A stretch of DNA of 64,000 bases, from positions 124,001 through 188,000 of the forward strand of contig NZ_JAURVN010000014.1 of NCBI RefSeq assembly GCF_030655415.1, read 5' to 3'. The stretch is from Herminiimonas sp. GTDB lineage: Bacteria; Pseudomonadota; Gammaproteobacteria; Burkholderiales; Burkholderiaceae. The position numbers and the translations under genes are program-made. This document shows positions 52,023-62,100 of the stretch, piece by piece. The notes below the pieces were generated by a model, which saw nothing but the letters and a program-made list of their open reading frames with translations, was not told where the DNA came from and searched no databases. Within the stretch, counting starts at the first letter, position 1; the number at the start of each line of letters is the position of its first letter.

Positions 52023-52372
52023 CCGCATTTGGTGTGATCTCTGGACTGGCCTTCGCCTATGCAGGTTGGACCGCGCTGAGCATAGGCATGGATAGGCATT
52101 ATTCGGATATCCACGGCCGCGGCAAAGAGCCGGATCAACGCACGCGCAATCAATGTCGTTTGCTGGGCACGCTGGGCTTGCTCGCTACCTTTGCCGTCAG
52201 CGTCAAGCTGCAAGGTTGGACGGTAGGCGCAGTGCTCTGTCTCGGGATCATGACTGCCGGTGCATTGTTGCTGGTGTTACTGCTAACCTACGCACCGCAT
52301 CGCGCGATCAAATTTGGCAAAGTGGCTGCGTTGCTTTCCGTCATGTTTGGAATGTTGTGGTTGTCTGCTTGA
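52019..52372 (+). CDS. DUF3325 domain-containing membrane protein
   Basis: 117-residue protein with three to four transmembrane helices (AFGVISGLAFAYAGWTALSIGMDRHY at the start, LLGTLGLLATFAVSVKLQ, MTAGALLLVLLLTY and the C-terminal helix). The DUF3325 family is the usual last gene of this set. Its start lies in the previous stop (ATGA). Terminated by a strong hairpin. Confidence 0.85.
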   Translation: MTAFGVISGLAFAYAGWTALSIGMDRHYSDIHGRGKEPDQRTRNQCRLLGTLGLLATFAVSVKLQGWTVGAVLCLGIMTAGALLLVLLLTYAPHRAIKFGKVAALLSVMFGMLWLSA

Positions 52373-52396
52373 GTGTAAACAAATCTGTATAAATTT

Positions 52397-52436
52397 AAAA
52401 AGCCGTGGAAGAGAGTGATCTCTTCCACGGCTTTTT
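52397..52436. terminator. Bidirectional terminator between DUF3325 and urtE
   Basis: A perfect 18-bp stem (52397-52414 and 52419-52436) with loop GTGA, beginning with an A-run and ending with a T-run. It stops both the iron cluster on + and the urt operon on -. Confidence 0.95.
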
Positions 52437-52450
52437 TATAAGATAGCTTT

Positions 52451-53149
52451 TTATACGGCCAGATGTCGCTTCACACTTTCGTCATCCATTTGATCTGCGG
52501 TGCCGGATGCGACCACTTCGCCGCGCGACATCACGATAAAGTTATCGGCCAGCTCACGTGCGAAATCGAAATACTGTTCGCACAATAAAATCCCGATATC
52601 GCCGCGCTCGCGTAACAAGCTGATAACGCGGCCGATATCTTTGATGATGGATGGTTGTATGCCTTCTGTAGGTTCATCCAGAATGATCAGTTTCGGATCT
52701 GCCAGTAGCGCACGTGCAATCGCCAATTGTTGTTGCTGACCGCCGGATAAATCGCCGCCACGTCTATGCAGCATTTCTTTTAAAACCGGGAACAGTTCAT
52801 ATACTTCGCCACGTATCGTCGAAGCCTTGCGACCGGATTTGGTTGCCATCCCCATCAACAGATTTTCTTCAACCGTCAGGCGTGCAAAAATTTCGCGACC
52901 TTGCGGCACATAAGCGATGCCGAGTTGTGCGCGTTGATGCGGTTTCAGCTTGGTGATGTCGCGGCCTTCCAGCGATACATTGCCGGCGGCGGTTGGCAAG
53001 ACGCCCATCAGGCATTTCAGTAGAGTGGTTTTACCCACACCGTTGCGGCCCAAGAGCGTCAGGCATTTGCCTTTTTCCAGTGACAGCGAGACGCCACGCA
53101 AAGTATGCGCTGCGCCGTAATATTGATTTAGTTGATCGACTTGCAGCAT
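52451..53149 (-). CDS. urtE: Urea ABC transporter ATP-binding protein UrtE
   Basis: 232-residue ABC ATPase: Walker A LLGRNGVGKTTLLK, signature LSGGQQQQLAIARALL, Walker B KLIILDEPTEG. It is the LivF-like second ATPase of the urea transporter. The open frame extends to 53179, but ATG 53149 (MLQVDQLNQYYG) is the usual start and lies seven bases after the urtD stop. Last gene of the operon, followed by a strong terminator. Confidence 0.95.
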   Translation of the reverse strand: MLQVDQLNQYYGAAHTLRGVSLSLEKGKCLTLLGRNGVGKTTLLKCLMGVLPTAAGNVSLEGRDITKLKPHQRAQLGIAYVPQGREIFARLTVEENLLMGMATKSGRKASTIRGEVYELFPVLKEMLHRRGGDLSGGQQQQLAIARALLADPKLIILDEPTEGIQPSIIKDIGRVISLLRERGDIGILLCEQYFDFARELADNFIVMSRGEVVASGTADQMDDESVKRHLAV

Positions 53150-53156
53150 GATTTTC

Positions 53157-54023
53157 CTATCGTCCCAGATACACTTCAATCACGCGTTCATCCGCTTGCA
53201 CCTGCTGCATGGTTCCTTGTGCGAGTACCGAACCTTCGTGCAGCACGGTGACTTTGCCGCCTTGCGAAATCTCTTCGACGAAGCCCATATCGTGTTCAAC
53301 CACCATGATCGAATGCTTGCCGCGTAATTCGTTCAATAGTTCTGCGGTGCGTGCGGTTTCTGCGTCGGACATACCGGCGACTGGTTCATCCAGAAGCAAT
53401 AATTGCGGCTCTTGCATCAAGAGCATGCCGATTTCCAGCCATTGTTTTTGTCCATGAGATAGCAGGCCAGCAGGTCTATGTTCGCTGCCGTTCAGGCGGA
53501 TCAACTTCAGGATTTCTTCGATCTTGCCTATCTGTTCGGAATTCAAACGCGCAAACAAAGTTGTCTTGACGCGTTTGTCCATCTTCATCGCGAGCTCAAG
53601 ATTTTCGAAGACGGTGTGTTGCTCGAATACGGTCGGACGCTGAAACTTACGGCCTATGCCGGCATGGGCAATTTCGTATTCCGTCATCTTGGTCAGGTCG
53701 ATACTCTGACCGAAAAAGACGGTGCCGGAAGTAGGGCGCGTCTTGCCGGTGATGACATCCATCATCGTGGTTTTTCCAGCGCCGTTCGGGCCGATGATGC
53801 AGCGCAGTTCGCCGACCGAAATATCCAGATTCAACTTGTTGATCGCCTTGAAGCCATCGAAGGAAACAGTGATGTCCTCCAGATACAGAATCGCACCGTG
53901 TGCGGTATCTACGCCTTCCGGCTTGATGCGGCCGTAGCTAACATCGCCTTCGCCTAGCTCGTTGTCTTCGATCATGTGACCGGAGTGATCGATAGGTCGC
54001 ATGACCTTGTTGATGTTGCTCAT
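53157..54023 (-). CDS. urtD: Urea ABC transporter ATP-binding protein UrtD
   Basis: 288-residue ABC ATPase of the LivG type: Walker A GPNGAGKTTMMDVITG, the UrtD-specific LSHGQKQWLEIGMLLMQEP and Walker B LLLLDEPVAGM. A 40-residue N-terminal extension (MSNINKVMRPIDHSGHMIED) precedes the domain. Its start ATG overlaps the urtC stop (54020-54023). Confidence 0.95.
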   Translation of the reverse strand: MSNINKVMRPIDHSGHMIEDNELGEGDVSYGRIKPEGVDTAHGAILYLEDITVSFDGFKAINKLNLDISVGELRCIIGPNGAGKTTMMDVITGKTRPTSGTVFFGQSIDLTKMTEYEIAHAGIGRKFQRPTVFEQHTVFENLELAMKMDKRVKTTLFARLNSEQIGKIEEILKLIRLNGSEHRPAGLLSHGQKQWLEIGMLLMQEPQLLLLDEPVAGMSDAETARTAELLNELRGKHSIMVVEHDMGFVEEISQGGKVTVLHEGSVLAQGTMQQVQADERVIEVYLGR

Positions 54024-55153
54024 GCTGCCTCCTCGGTTTTAGCACGCTTCTTGAATTTCTTCGCCAGGCCCAGAATGCCTTGTGGCATGAACAGCGTGAC
54101 CAGGATGAAAATCAGACCCAATGCAAACAACCACAGGTCAGGGAAAGCGGCAGTGAACCAGCTCTTTAAACCGTTGACGGTGAAAGCCCCAATGATCGGG
54201 CCGATCAAGGAACCGCGACCACCGACCGCAGCCCAGATCACCATTTCAATTGAGTTGGCTGGCGACATTTCGGACGGATTGATGATGCCGACTTGCGGCA
54301 CGTACAAGGCACCGGCGATACCGCACAACACCGCCGACAAAGTCCAGACGAAAAGCTTAAACCACAAAGGGTTGTAGCCGATGAACATCAGACGCGATTC
54401 GGAATCGCGCACACCTTGTAATACACGACCGAGTTTTGAAGTAACGATAGCGCGGCACAGGAATAGAGCGCCCAGCAAAAAGAGCAATGTCACCATATAT
54501 AGCGCAGCCTTGGTCGATGGATCTGTGATCGTAAATCCGAGTATGCGTTTGAAATCGGTGAAGCCATTATTGCCGCCGAATCCAGTGTCGTTGCGGAAGA
54601 ACAGCAACATGAATGCGAAGGTCATGGCTTGCGTGATGATCGAAAAATACACACCCTTGATGCGCGAGCGGAAAGCGAAGTAGCCGAAGACAAAAGCCAA
54701 AATGCCAGGCACCAAAACCACCAGCAGCATCGCGAACCAGAAGTGCTCCGTCATCCACCAGTACCATGGATATTCCTTCCAGTTCAGGAACACCATGAAG
54801 TCCGGCAAATTGCTTTGGTACACGCCATCGCGTCCAATGGAACGCATCAAATACATGCCATGCGCATAGCCACCTAGCGCGAAGAACACACCGTGACCCA
54901 GCGACAAAATGCCGGTGTAACCCCACACCAGATCAAGCGCCAGTGCCGCCATCGCGTAACACATGAACTTGCCGATCAGCGCAATCGTGTAGCTGGAAAT
55001 ATGCAGCGCATGACCGTCAGGGAAGATCAGATTCAATAAAGGTAATGCTGCAAGAACGACTGCGCAAAACACAATCCCTATCCAGGCTGGACGAGAGAAG
55101 AGGGCTGGTTTTGCGGCCAAACTCAAAGGGGCGTTTGGATTCGAGGTACTCAT
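54020..55153 (-). CDS. urtC: Urea ABC transporter permease UrtC
   Basis: 377-residue permease of the LivM type with about ten helices; motifs ALALDLVWGYTGILSLGHGVFFALGGYAHGMYLM and VIWAAVGGRGSLIGPIIGAFTVNGLKSW are characteristic of UrtC. Overlaps by four bases with both urtB upstream and urtD downstream, so the three are translationally coupled. Confidence 0.96.
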   Translation of the reverse strand: MSTSNPNAPLSLAAKPALFSRPAWIGIVFCAVVLAALPLLNLIFPDGHALHISSYTIALIGKFMCYAMAALALDLVWGYTGILSLGHGVFFALGGYAHGMYLMRSIGRDGVYQSNLPDFMVFLNWKEYPWYWWMTEHFWFAMLLVVLVPGILAFVFGYFAFRSRIKGVYFSIITQAMTFAFMLLFFRNDTGFGGNNGFTDFKRILGFTITDPSTKAALYMVTLLFLLGALFLCRAIVTSKLGRVLQGVRDSESRLMFIGYNPLWFKLFVWTLSAVLCGIAGALYVPQVGIINPSEMSPANSIEMVIWAAVGGRGSLIGPIIGAFTVNGLKSWFTAAFPDLWLFALGLIFILVTLFMPQGILGLAKKFKKRAKTEEAA

Positions 55154-56751
55154 TCGACGCTCCTGCCTTTCAGCGCAAACAGGCCTTGCGGGCGCTTCTG
55201 AATAAAGATGATGATGAAGACGAGAATGGCGATTTTTGCCATTACTGCACCGGCGACAGGTTCCAGAAATTTATTCACTTCGCCCAGGCCGAATGCGGCA
55301 ATCACGGTACCCGCCAAATTGCCTACGCCGCCGAGCACCACCACCATAAATGAATCAACGATGTAACCCTGACCAAGATCGGGACCGACATTGCCTAGCT
55401 GCGACAGTGCGACGCCACCCAGTCCGGCGATACCGCAACCAAGTCCGAAAGTCATCATGTCTATTTTGCCGGTCGATACGCCGACGCAATCTGCCATGCG
55501 GCGATTCTGCGTGACTGCACGGACAAACAAGCCGAGTCGCGTTTTATTGAGGATGAGCCACACAGCCAGTACGACAAACAATGCGAAGAAAATAATCACG
55601 ATGCGGTTATAAGACAGCACCAAAGATCCAAGCACCGTGACGCCGCCCGACATCCAGGACGGATTCGCGACTTCGACGTTTTGCGCACCGAAAATAGTCC
55701 GCACGGTTTGCATCAACATCAAGCTGATACCCCAGGTACACAACAAGGTTTCCAGTGGACGACCATACAACCAGCGTATGACGAGTCGTTCCAGCATAAT
55801 GCCGACCAAACCAGTCACGATGAACGCGGCTGGCAATGCCACAAGAAGATATGCATCGATGGCGCCGGGGAAATAGTTGCGGAACAGCAGTTGGCATAAA
55901 TAGGTTGTATAGGCGCCTATCATCAACATCTCGCCATGCGCCATGTAGATGATGCCCAACAAGCCGAAGGTGATGGCCAGTCCCAAGGCTGCCAACAACA
56001 AGACGCTGCCTAGAGAGATACCGTAGAACAGTTTGCCGACGAATTCGGTAATTGTCAGATGACGATTCAATGCGGTCAGCGTGCGCACGACTTCGATGCG
56101 AACTGCTTCGCTAGGCTCGTTGTAAGTGCCGTCAGGATTTTTCACCAGCATTTGTTCCAGCACCGACTTCAGGTTGGCGTTGGTGGTGCTCGCCAATGTT
56201 TTGACCGCAGCGCGGCGCTGATCGGCATCGGGCGATTGCAGGTTGGCAGTGGCGACGACTTGCAACAGGATCTGCTTGATCTCTTCGTCTTTTTCTTTTT
56301 CCAGCGCCTTGTTGATCAGGGGAATTTGTGCCGGATCGGCACCTTTGAGTAATTCATTCGCTGCGATCTTGCGAGCATTGCGATCGTCGGAAAACAATTT
56401 CAAGCCGGACAATGCCGCTTGCACTACACCGCGCAAACGATTGTTGACGCTGATACCTTCTGCATCATCGGGTGCTGGCGCGGTCTTGCCTGTCGCAGGA
56501 TTGTAGGCATCGGTGTCTTCGATGATCAGCACGTCGCCGGCCGGCGTCGCGTACAAGGTATCGGTATCGAGCGCAGTCAATATCTTGCGCGCATCGTCGT
56601 CGACCAGCGCTGCAATTTGAATGACCGCTGCTATGCGTGCGTCAGGATCGTCGCCTGCGAGAGGCTTGAGCAAAGTCGCGTCGATCGCAGCCTGCGCATG
56701 TACGCAAGCGGCTAACAACACGACTGCAAATAATTTTGGAAGAAGTTTCAT
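55150..56751 (-). CDS. urtB: Urea ABC transporter permease UrtB
   Basis: 533-residue permease of the LivH type. UrtB is distinguished by a long N-terminal region with a signal peptide (PKLFAVVLLAACVHAQA) and about 200 residues of HEAT-like helical repeats, seen here (AVIQIAALVDDDARKIL; DPAQIPLINKALEKEKDEEIKQ), before the permease domain with GLLGIIYMAHGEMLMIGAYT. ATG 56751 is chosen over the frame's end at 56868 because it gives the signal peptide. Confidence 0.95.
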   Translation of the reverse strand: MKLLPKLFAVVLLAACVHAQAAIDATLLKPLAGDDPDARIAAVIQIAALVDDDARKILTALDTDTLYATPAGDVLIIEDTDAYNPATGKTAPAPDDAEGISVNNRLRGVVQAALSGLKLFSDDRNARKIAANELLKGADPAQIPLINKALEKEKDEEIKQILLQVVATANLQSPDADQRRAAVKTLASTTNANLKSVLEQMLVKNPDGTYNEPSEAVRIEVVRTLTALNRHLTITEFVGKLFYGISLGSVLLLAALGLAITFGLLGIIYMAHGEMLMIGAYTTYLCQLLFRNYFPGAIDAYLLVALPAAFIVTGLVGIMLERLVIRWLYGRPLETLLCTWGISLMLMQTVRTIFGAQNVEVANPSWMSGGVTVLGSLVLSYNRIVIIFFALFVVLAVWLILNKTRLGLFVRAVTQNRRMADCVGVSTGKIDMMTFGLGCGIAGLGGVALSQLGNVGPDLGQGYIVDSFMVVVLGGVGNLAGTVIAAFGLGEVNKFLEPVAGAVMAKIAILVFIIIFIQKRPQGLFALKGRSVE

Positions 56752-56832
56752 GGTCTTTTCAATAGCCGGCAAAACATGTGGAAAGTCTTGCGGGTGAAAC
56801 TGGAAATCTGCTTCTCTAATCTGTCGGACATC

Positions 56833-56861
56833 TGCGCCGGATCGATACTTGATCCGGCGCA
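56833..56861 (-). other. Strong stem-loop between urtA and urtB
   Basis: TGCGCCGGATC and GATCCGGCGCA form a perfect 11-bp stem with a seven-base loop in the 155-base gap. No T-tract follows. Such a loop after a binding-protein gene usually stabilises its mRNA or limits readthrough, giving more UrtA than permease. Confidence 0.7.
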
Positions 56862-56906
56862 TTGCCACGTTTCTTGCTATATCAATTTACTTTTCAAACC
56901 TGCTGC

Positions 56907-58160
56907 TTACATCTTTTGCTTGCCTTCGTTGCCCGGGATGTATGGGCTCCAAGGTTGGGCGCGGATGGTGGTTTTGGTTTTGTTGACAACGTTGAACTGA
57001 CCGTCAGCCTTGATTTCGCCGATCATGACTGGCTTGTGCAAGTGATGATTGGTTGCGTCCATGGTCAACGTGTAGCCGGATGGAGCCTTGAAGGTTTGGC
57101 CAGCCATTGCTGCGATGACTTTGTCGGTATCGGTGGACTTGGCTTTTTCTACAGCCTGTTTCCACATGTACAAACCAACGTAAGTTGCTTCCATCGGATC
57201 GTTGGTCACGACTGTGTTCGCGTTAGGTAATTTCTTCGCGACTGCATAGGCTTTCCATTTTTTGATGAAGGCAGCGTTCACAGGATTCTTGACGGATTCA
57301 AAGTAGTTCCATGCAGCCAGATGACCAACCAATGGTTTGGTATCCACGCCGCGCAGTTCTTCTTCACCGACCGAGAATGCAACGACAGGGACGTCGGTTG
57401 CTTTCAAGCCTGCATTACCGAGCTCTTTGTAAAACGGTACGTTGGAATCGCCATTGATGGTCGAGATCACCGCTGTCTTGCCGCCGGCTGCAAACTTTTT
57501 GATGTTGGCAACGATGGTTTGATAATCGGAGTGACCGAACGGTGTATAGACTTCGCTGATGTCGCTGTCTTTGACGCCTTTGCTATTCAGGAATGAGCGC
57601 AGGATTTTGTTGGTAGTACGTGGATAGACATAATCGGTGCCGAGCAGGACGAAACGCTTGGCGCCGCCGCCTTCTTTCGACATCAGGTATTCAGTTGCAG
57701 GAATCGCTTGCTGATTCGGTGCTGCACCAGTGTAGAACACGTTTTTCTCGAGTTCTTCACCTTCATATTGCACAGGATAGAACAGCAGGCTGTTGAGTTC
57801 CTTGAAGACCGGTAAAACTGATTTGCGCGAAACCGAAGTCCAGCAACCGAACACGACCGATACCTTGTCTTGCGAAATCAGTTGACGTGCTTTCTCTGCA
57901 AACAATGGCCAGTTCGATGCTGGATCGACGATCACTGGTTCCAGTTTTTTACCCATCACGCCGCCATTGGCATTGATCTCTTCGATCGTCATCAGTGCGA
58001 CGTCTTTGAGCGAAGTTTCGGAAATGGCCATCGTGCCCGACAAGGAATGCAAAATGCCGACCTTGATCGTATCCGCAGCAAATGCAGCCGGGAGCCAGGA
58101 TGATGCGCAGAATGCAAATGCGCCTAACGCTGTTGCTTTTAATAGTGTGCGACGTGACAT
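56907..58160 (-). CDS. urtA: Urea ABC transporter substrate-binding protein UrtA
   Basis: 417-residue periplasmic binding protein. The N-terminus SRRTLLKATALGAFAFCASSW has a twin-arginine (Tat) motif before a hydrophobic stretch ending in AFA-A, so Tat export is likely. The mature part starts DTIKVGILHSLSGTMAISETSLKDV, typical of UrtA, with DYVYPRTTNKILR and NTVVTNDPMEATYVGLYMW also conserved. AGGAG lies upstream of ATG 58160. A -24/-12 promoter is 173 bases upstream. Confidence 0.95.
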   Translation of the reverse strand: MSRRTLLKATALGAFAFCASSWLPAAFAADTIKVGILHSLSGTMAISETSLKDVALMTIEEINANGGVMGKKLEPVIVDPASNWPLFAEKARQLISQDKVSVVFGCWTSVSRKSVLPVFKELNSLLFYPVQYEGEELEKNVFYTGAAPNQQAIPATEYLMSKEGGGAKRFVLLGTDYVYPRTTNKILRSFLNSKGVKDSDISEVYTPFGHSDYQTIVANIKKFAAGGKTAVISTINGDSNVPFYKELGNAGLKATDVPVVAFSVGEEELRGVDTKPLVGHLAAWNYFESVKNPVNAAFIKKWKAYAVAKKLPNANTVVTNDPMEATYVGLYMWKQAVEKAKSTDTDKVIAAMAGQTFKAPSGYTLTMDATNHHLHKPVMIGEIKADGQFNVVNKTKTTIRAQPWSPYIPGNEGKQKM

Positions 58161-58332
58161 TTTGGTGAGCTCCTAAAGTGAATGAAGAAAATCAATACCG
58201 AAGACAAAGAAATAAACAATGCAACAACACAGAAAACAGCACGGACAACAGCAACAAGAAAACAAACTTCTGATTCAAATCTTTAATTCAGTTTCCAACT
58301 CAAATCCCTACGAAATTTCTTGTTCAAACAAC

Positions 58333-58348
58333 AGCAAATTTCAGGCCA
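58333..58348 (-). promoter_or_regulatory. Putative sigma-54 promoter of urtA
   Basis: On the minus strand the bases read TGGCCTGAAATTTGCT, matching the TGGCACG-N4-TTGCW consensus at 14 of 16 positions, with the GG and GC elements correctly spaced. It lies in the 240-base gap before urtA. It suggests nitrogen (NtrC) control of urea uptake. An NtrC site was not recognised. Confidence 0.65.
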
Positions 58349-58400
58349 TGCAATTGTTCGTTAAACACCTGCAGACAATTGATGCAAACACGGAAAATAA

Positions 58401-59117
58401 TCATGCTTCCTCCCGACTGCCATAACGTTCACGTGCGGTCTGTAACATGAACAATGTGATGCGCTTCACTTCGGCCTGGCTTTCGGCAATGTGACCGCAA
58501 ATCATTTTTTGTGCGCCGGCAACATCCTTGTCGAAAATCTTTTTCAGAATTTCTGCATGTTCGCGATAGGTCGCTTCGATGCGCGGCGCTTTGGTGAAGT
58601 CGAGGCGGCGAATGATGCGTATGCGCTCGGTGACGTCTTGATGGATGCGGACCATTTCATCATTGCCGACGGCAGAAACGAGTCGTGCGTGGAAGGCTTC
58701 ATCCAGTGCGGCTACGGTGGTCGGGTCTGTCAGATATTCTTCTTCCGGAATCAGCCAGATTTCGCGCAAGGTAGCTAGGCGCTCGGTGAGGTCTAGTTCC
58801 ACCAGTTTGGCGATGGCATTGGTTTCCATCATGATGCGGATTTCGTACAAGTCTTCGAAGTACTTGAAGTCAAAGGCGCGCACTTGCCAGCCACTGCGAA
58901 AATTCACATCAACGTAGCCTTCACGCTGCAACCAGAACAAGGCTTGCCGTACAGGAGTACGACTGACTTGCATGCGGGTTGCGATATCGCCTTCACTGAA
59001 TTTATCGCTAGGTAGCAAACGGAAATCGAAGATATCCGCTTTCAGTTGCGTATAAATCTGGATCGCCAGATTGTTCGCATTTCTTCCGGAAGAGGGCGGC
59101 GCTTTCAAATCGAGCAT
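58401..59117 (-). CDS. GntR-family (FadR/FCD) transcriptional regulator
   Basis: 238-residue regulator: N-terminal winged helix with KFSEGDIATRMQVSRTPVRQALFWLQREGYVDV and a C-terminal helical FCD domain with metal-binding-type residues (DLYEIRIMMETNAIAKLVE; LDEAFHARLVSAVGN; YREHAEILKKIF, H-rich). It sits between urea carboxylase and urtA on the same strand, so it probably controls the urea-use genes in response to a ligand. The 50-base gap after the carboxylase stop fits co-transcription. Confidence 0.92.
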   Translation of the reverse strand: MLDLKAPPSSGRNANNLAIQIYTQLKADIFDFRLLPSDKFSEGDIATRMQVSRTPVRQALFWLQREGYVDVNFRSGWQVRAFDFKYFEDLYEIRIMMETNAIAKLVELDLTERLATLREIWLIPEEEYLTDPTTVAALDEAFHARLVSAVGNDEMVRIHQDVTERIRIIRRLDFTKAPRIEATYREHAEILKKIFDKDVAGAQKMICGHIAESQAEVKRITLFMLQTARERYGSREEA

Positions 59118-59167
59118 GATGGTTCCAGTTAAGAAGCTTGCTTGTTCAACTGACGTATTCGTTTAAA

Positions 59168-62100
59168 TTATTCGATCGAGACCAGCGGATCGCCGGCGTT
59201 GATCATCATGCCGGGCTGACAATGGAACGCTTTTACGATGCCGTCATGCGGCGCTGCGATATGGAATTCCATTTTCATGGCTTCCAGAATCAGCAATGGA
59301 TCGCCAGCCTTGACCTTGCTACCGGCCTCGGCGACTAGCTTCCACACATTTCCTGTGATGTCGGCCGATACAACCGAGCCGGTCAGCTCGGTCACATCGA
59401 TGGCATTTTTTTCAACTTCATGTGAGCCGGCGTTAAAGCCTTCGCTGGCCCAATGCGCGATTTCGGTATCGAAGGCAGCTTTTTGCTTGGCGCGGAAATC
59501 GACCATCTCTGGCTCGATGCGTGCGAGGAATTCGTTGTACTTGCCTAGGTCGAAAATTTCTTCTTCGATCAAGACATTGCAACGTCCTTCGCGGAAGTCA
59601 TTGCGCAACGTTGTAAGTTCTTCTTCTGTCACTGGATAGAAGCGCACTTGATCGAAGAAGCGCAACAGCCACGGCTTGTTGTCGACGAACATCGCGTTCT
59701 TCATGAACTTGTTCCAGATCGGCAGCGTGCGGCCGACCAGTTGGTAACCGCCCGGGGAATCCATACCGTAGATACACATGTAGACGCCGCCAATACCGAC
59801 CGTGCCTTCAGCCGTGTAAGTGCGGGCCGGGTTGTACTTAGACGTCAGCATGCGATGACGCGGATCAATCGGCACTGCGCATGGTGCGCCCAGATATACG
59901 TCACCGATACCAAGCACCATGTAGCTGCTTTGATAAATCGTGTCGCGCACTGTGTCGTCGGATTCAAGACCATTGATGCGGCGTATGAATTCGGTATTGC
60001 TAGGTAACCACGGTGCGGTGTCACGCACAGATTGGCGATATTTGGCGACTGCATCCAGCGTCGCGGAATCGTTGTAAGCCATCGGCAGATGGACGACGCG
60101 ACTTGATACCTGCATCGTTTCGATACCGGTCAATGCGCCGTCGGTCGTCACCAATAATTCAACCAATTTCTTCTGGCTGATAATGCGGCTGTCGTAACGC
60201 ACTTGCAGCGAACGTACACCTGGCGACAACTCAATCACACCATCGCTCGGATGCAATTTCAGTGCTTCCATCAAGGCATGAATGCGGAAACGCAGATTCA
60301 GATCGAGTACGTTTTCGCCGTATTCGATGAGGATGTATTTATCACCAGCCTGGCGGAAAACGGTTTTTGGTCTGCCATCGGCTGCTGGCGCTTCAAATAG
60401 AATCGGCTCGCCGCGTGTCAATGAAAGAACTGGTTCAGCAACCACGCCTTGCCATGTTTCGATGAAAGCATCTTGTTGCTGTTCAAGGACTAACGCGTCA
60501 TCAAAAGACATTTCACGGAAGCGTATCTTGTCGCCCGGTTTAACCTGACCGACTTTCCACAACTCGCCTTTGACGATCGTCGCCGCGCAAACGAAGCCGC
60601 CCAGACTAGGGCCGTCGCGTGTCAGGATGACTGGCATGTCGCCAGTGAAGTTGATACTGCCGATCGCGTATTCGCAATCATGCACATTCGATGGATGCAA
60701 GCCAGCTTCGCCACCGTCGGAGCGTGTCCATGTTGGTTTCGGTCCGTTCAAGCGTATGCCGAGGCGATTCGAGTTGTAATGCACTTCCCATTCGCTGGCG
60801 AAGAATGTTTCTATCGATTCAGCAGTGAAGAAATCTGGCGCGCCATGCGGGCCGTACAACACACCGATGTCCCAGGTTTTGCCGTAGCTTGGAATCATGG
60901 ATGTAGGCAAAGCAGCCGGTGCATACAGCGGCGCAGTGTCTGCCAACGCAGGCAAGGATGGATTCGCCAATGGCAAAATATCTGCAGCGCGCAAAGTGCG
61001 ACCGGCGTGACCGCCGAACTGACCCAGTGCAAACGTCGCGCGACTACCGAGATACAAAGGCAGATCAAAACCATTACGTACGGCGAGGTAACTGCGGCAA
61101 CCGCTGATCGCTTTGCCGATGCGCAGGATCTGGCCGGCACGAACGTCGATTGGTTTCCAGAAATCGACAGCAACACCATCGAGGTCGGCTTTGGTTGGTG
61201 CGCCGGTTAGTGCAATGACGGTGTCGCAATGGAAGCGCAAGGTCGGTCCGAGTACGGTGGTTTCAATGCCTGCGGCTTGCGGATGATTGCCGACGATGCG
61301 ATTCGCCAAACGGAATGCCCAGTCATCCATCGGGCCGGATGGCGGCACGCCGATATCCCAGTAACCGACGCGGCCTGGATAATCCTGCACCGTGGTGTAG
61401 GTGCCGCCGTCGATGATTTCCACCACAGACGGGCGGTAATTAAAGCTGTCCAGATAACGTGTCGATACTTCGCCGGCAGCAAAGCCTGCGCTGGCGACGA
61501 CCTGACGCAAGTAATCGAGATTGGTCGAGATGCCGGCCAGGCGTGTTTCGCTCAAGGCACGCGACATGGCGGCGATTGCAGCGACGCGGTCTTTGCCATG
61601 CACGATCAGCTTGGCGATCATTGGATCGTAATGGGCTGATACTTCGGTGCCGGTTTCTACCCAGGTATCGATGCGTGCGTTTGGCGGGAAATAAACTTCC
61701 GTCAATGTGCCAGGACTTGGTGCGAAATTGCGCAGCGGATTTTCGGCGTAGATACGTACTTCTATCGATGCACCAACTGGCTCGATCAGACGATCGAGCG
61801 AAGGCGGTTTGCCCGCTGCAGTCAGGATCATCCATTCAACCAGATCGATGCCAGTCACGCTTTCGGTGATCGCATGTTCGACCTGCAAACGCGTATTCAC
61901 TTCGAGGAAATAGAACGCTTGTTTTTCGCTGTCGTAGATGAACTCGACGGTACCGGCCGAACGATAGCCAACCGAACGCCCCAGGCTTTCTGCAGCTGCC
62001 CACAACTGACGACGAACTGCTTCCGGCAAATCTGGTGCGGGCGTTTCTTCCACTACTTTTTGATTGCGACGTTGCAGCGAACAATCGCGCTCGCCCAAGG

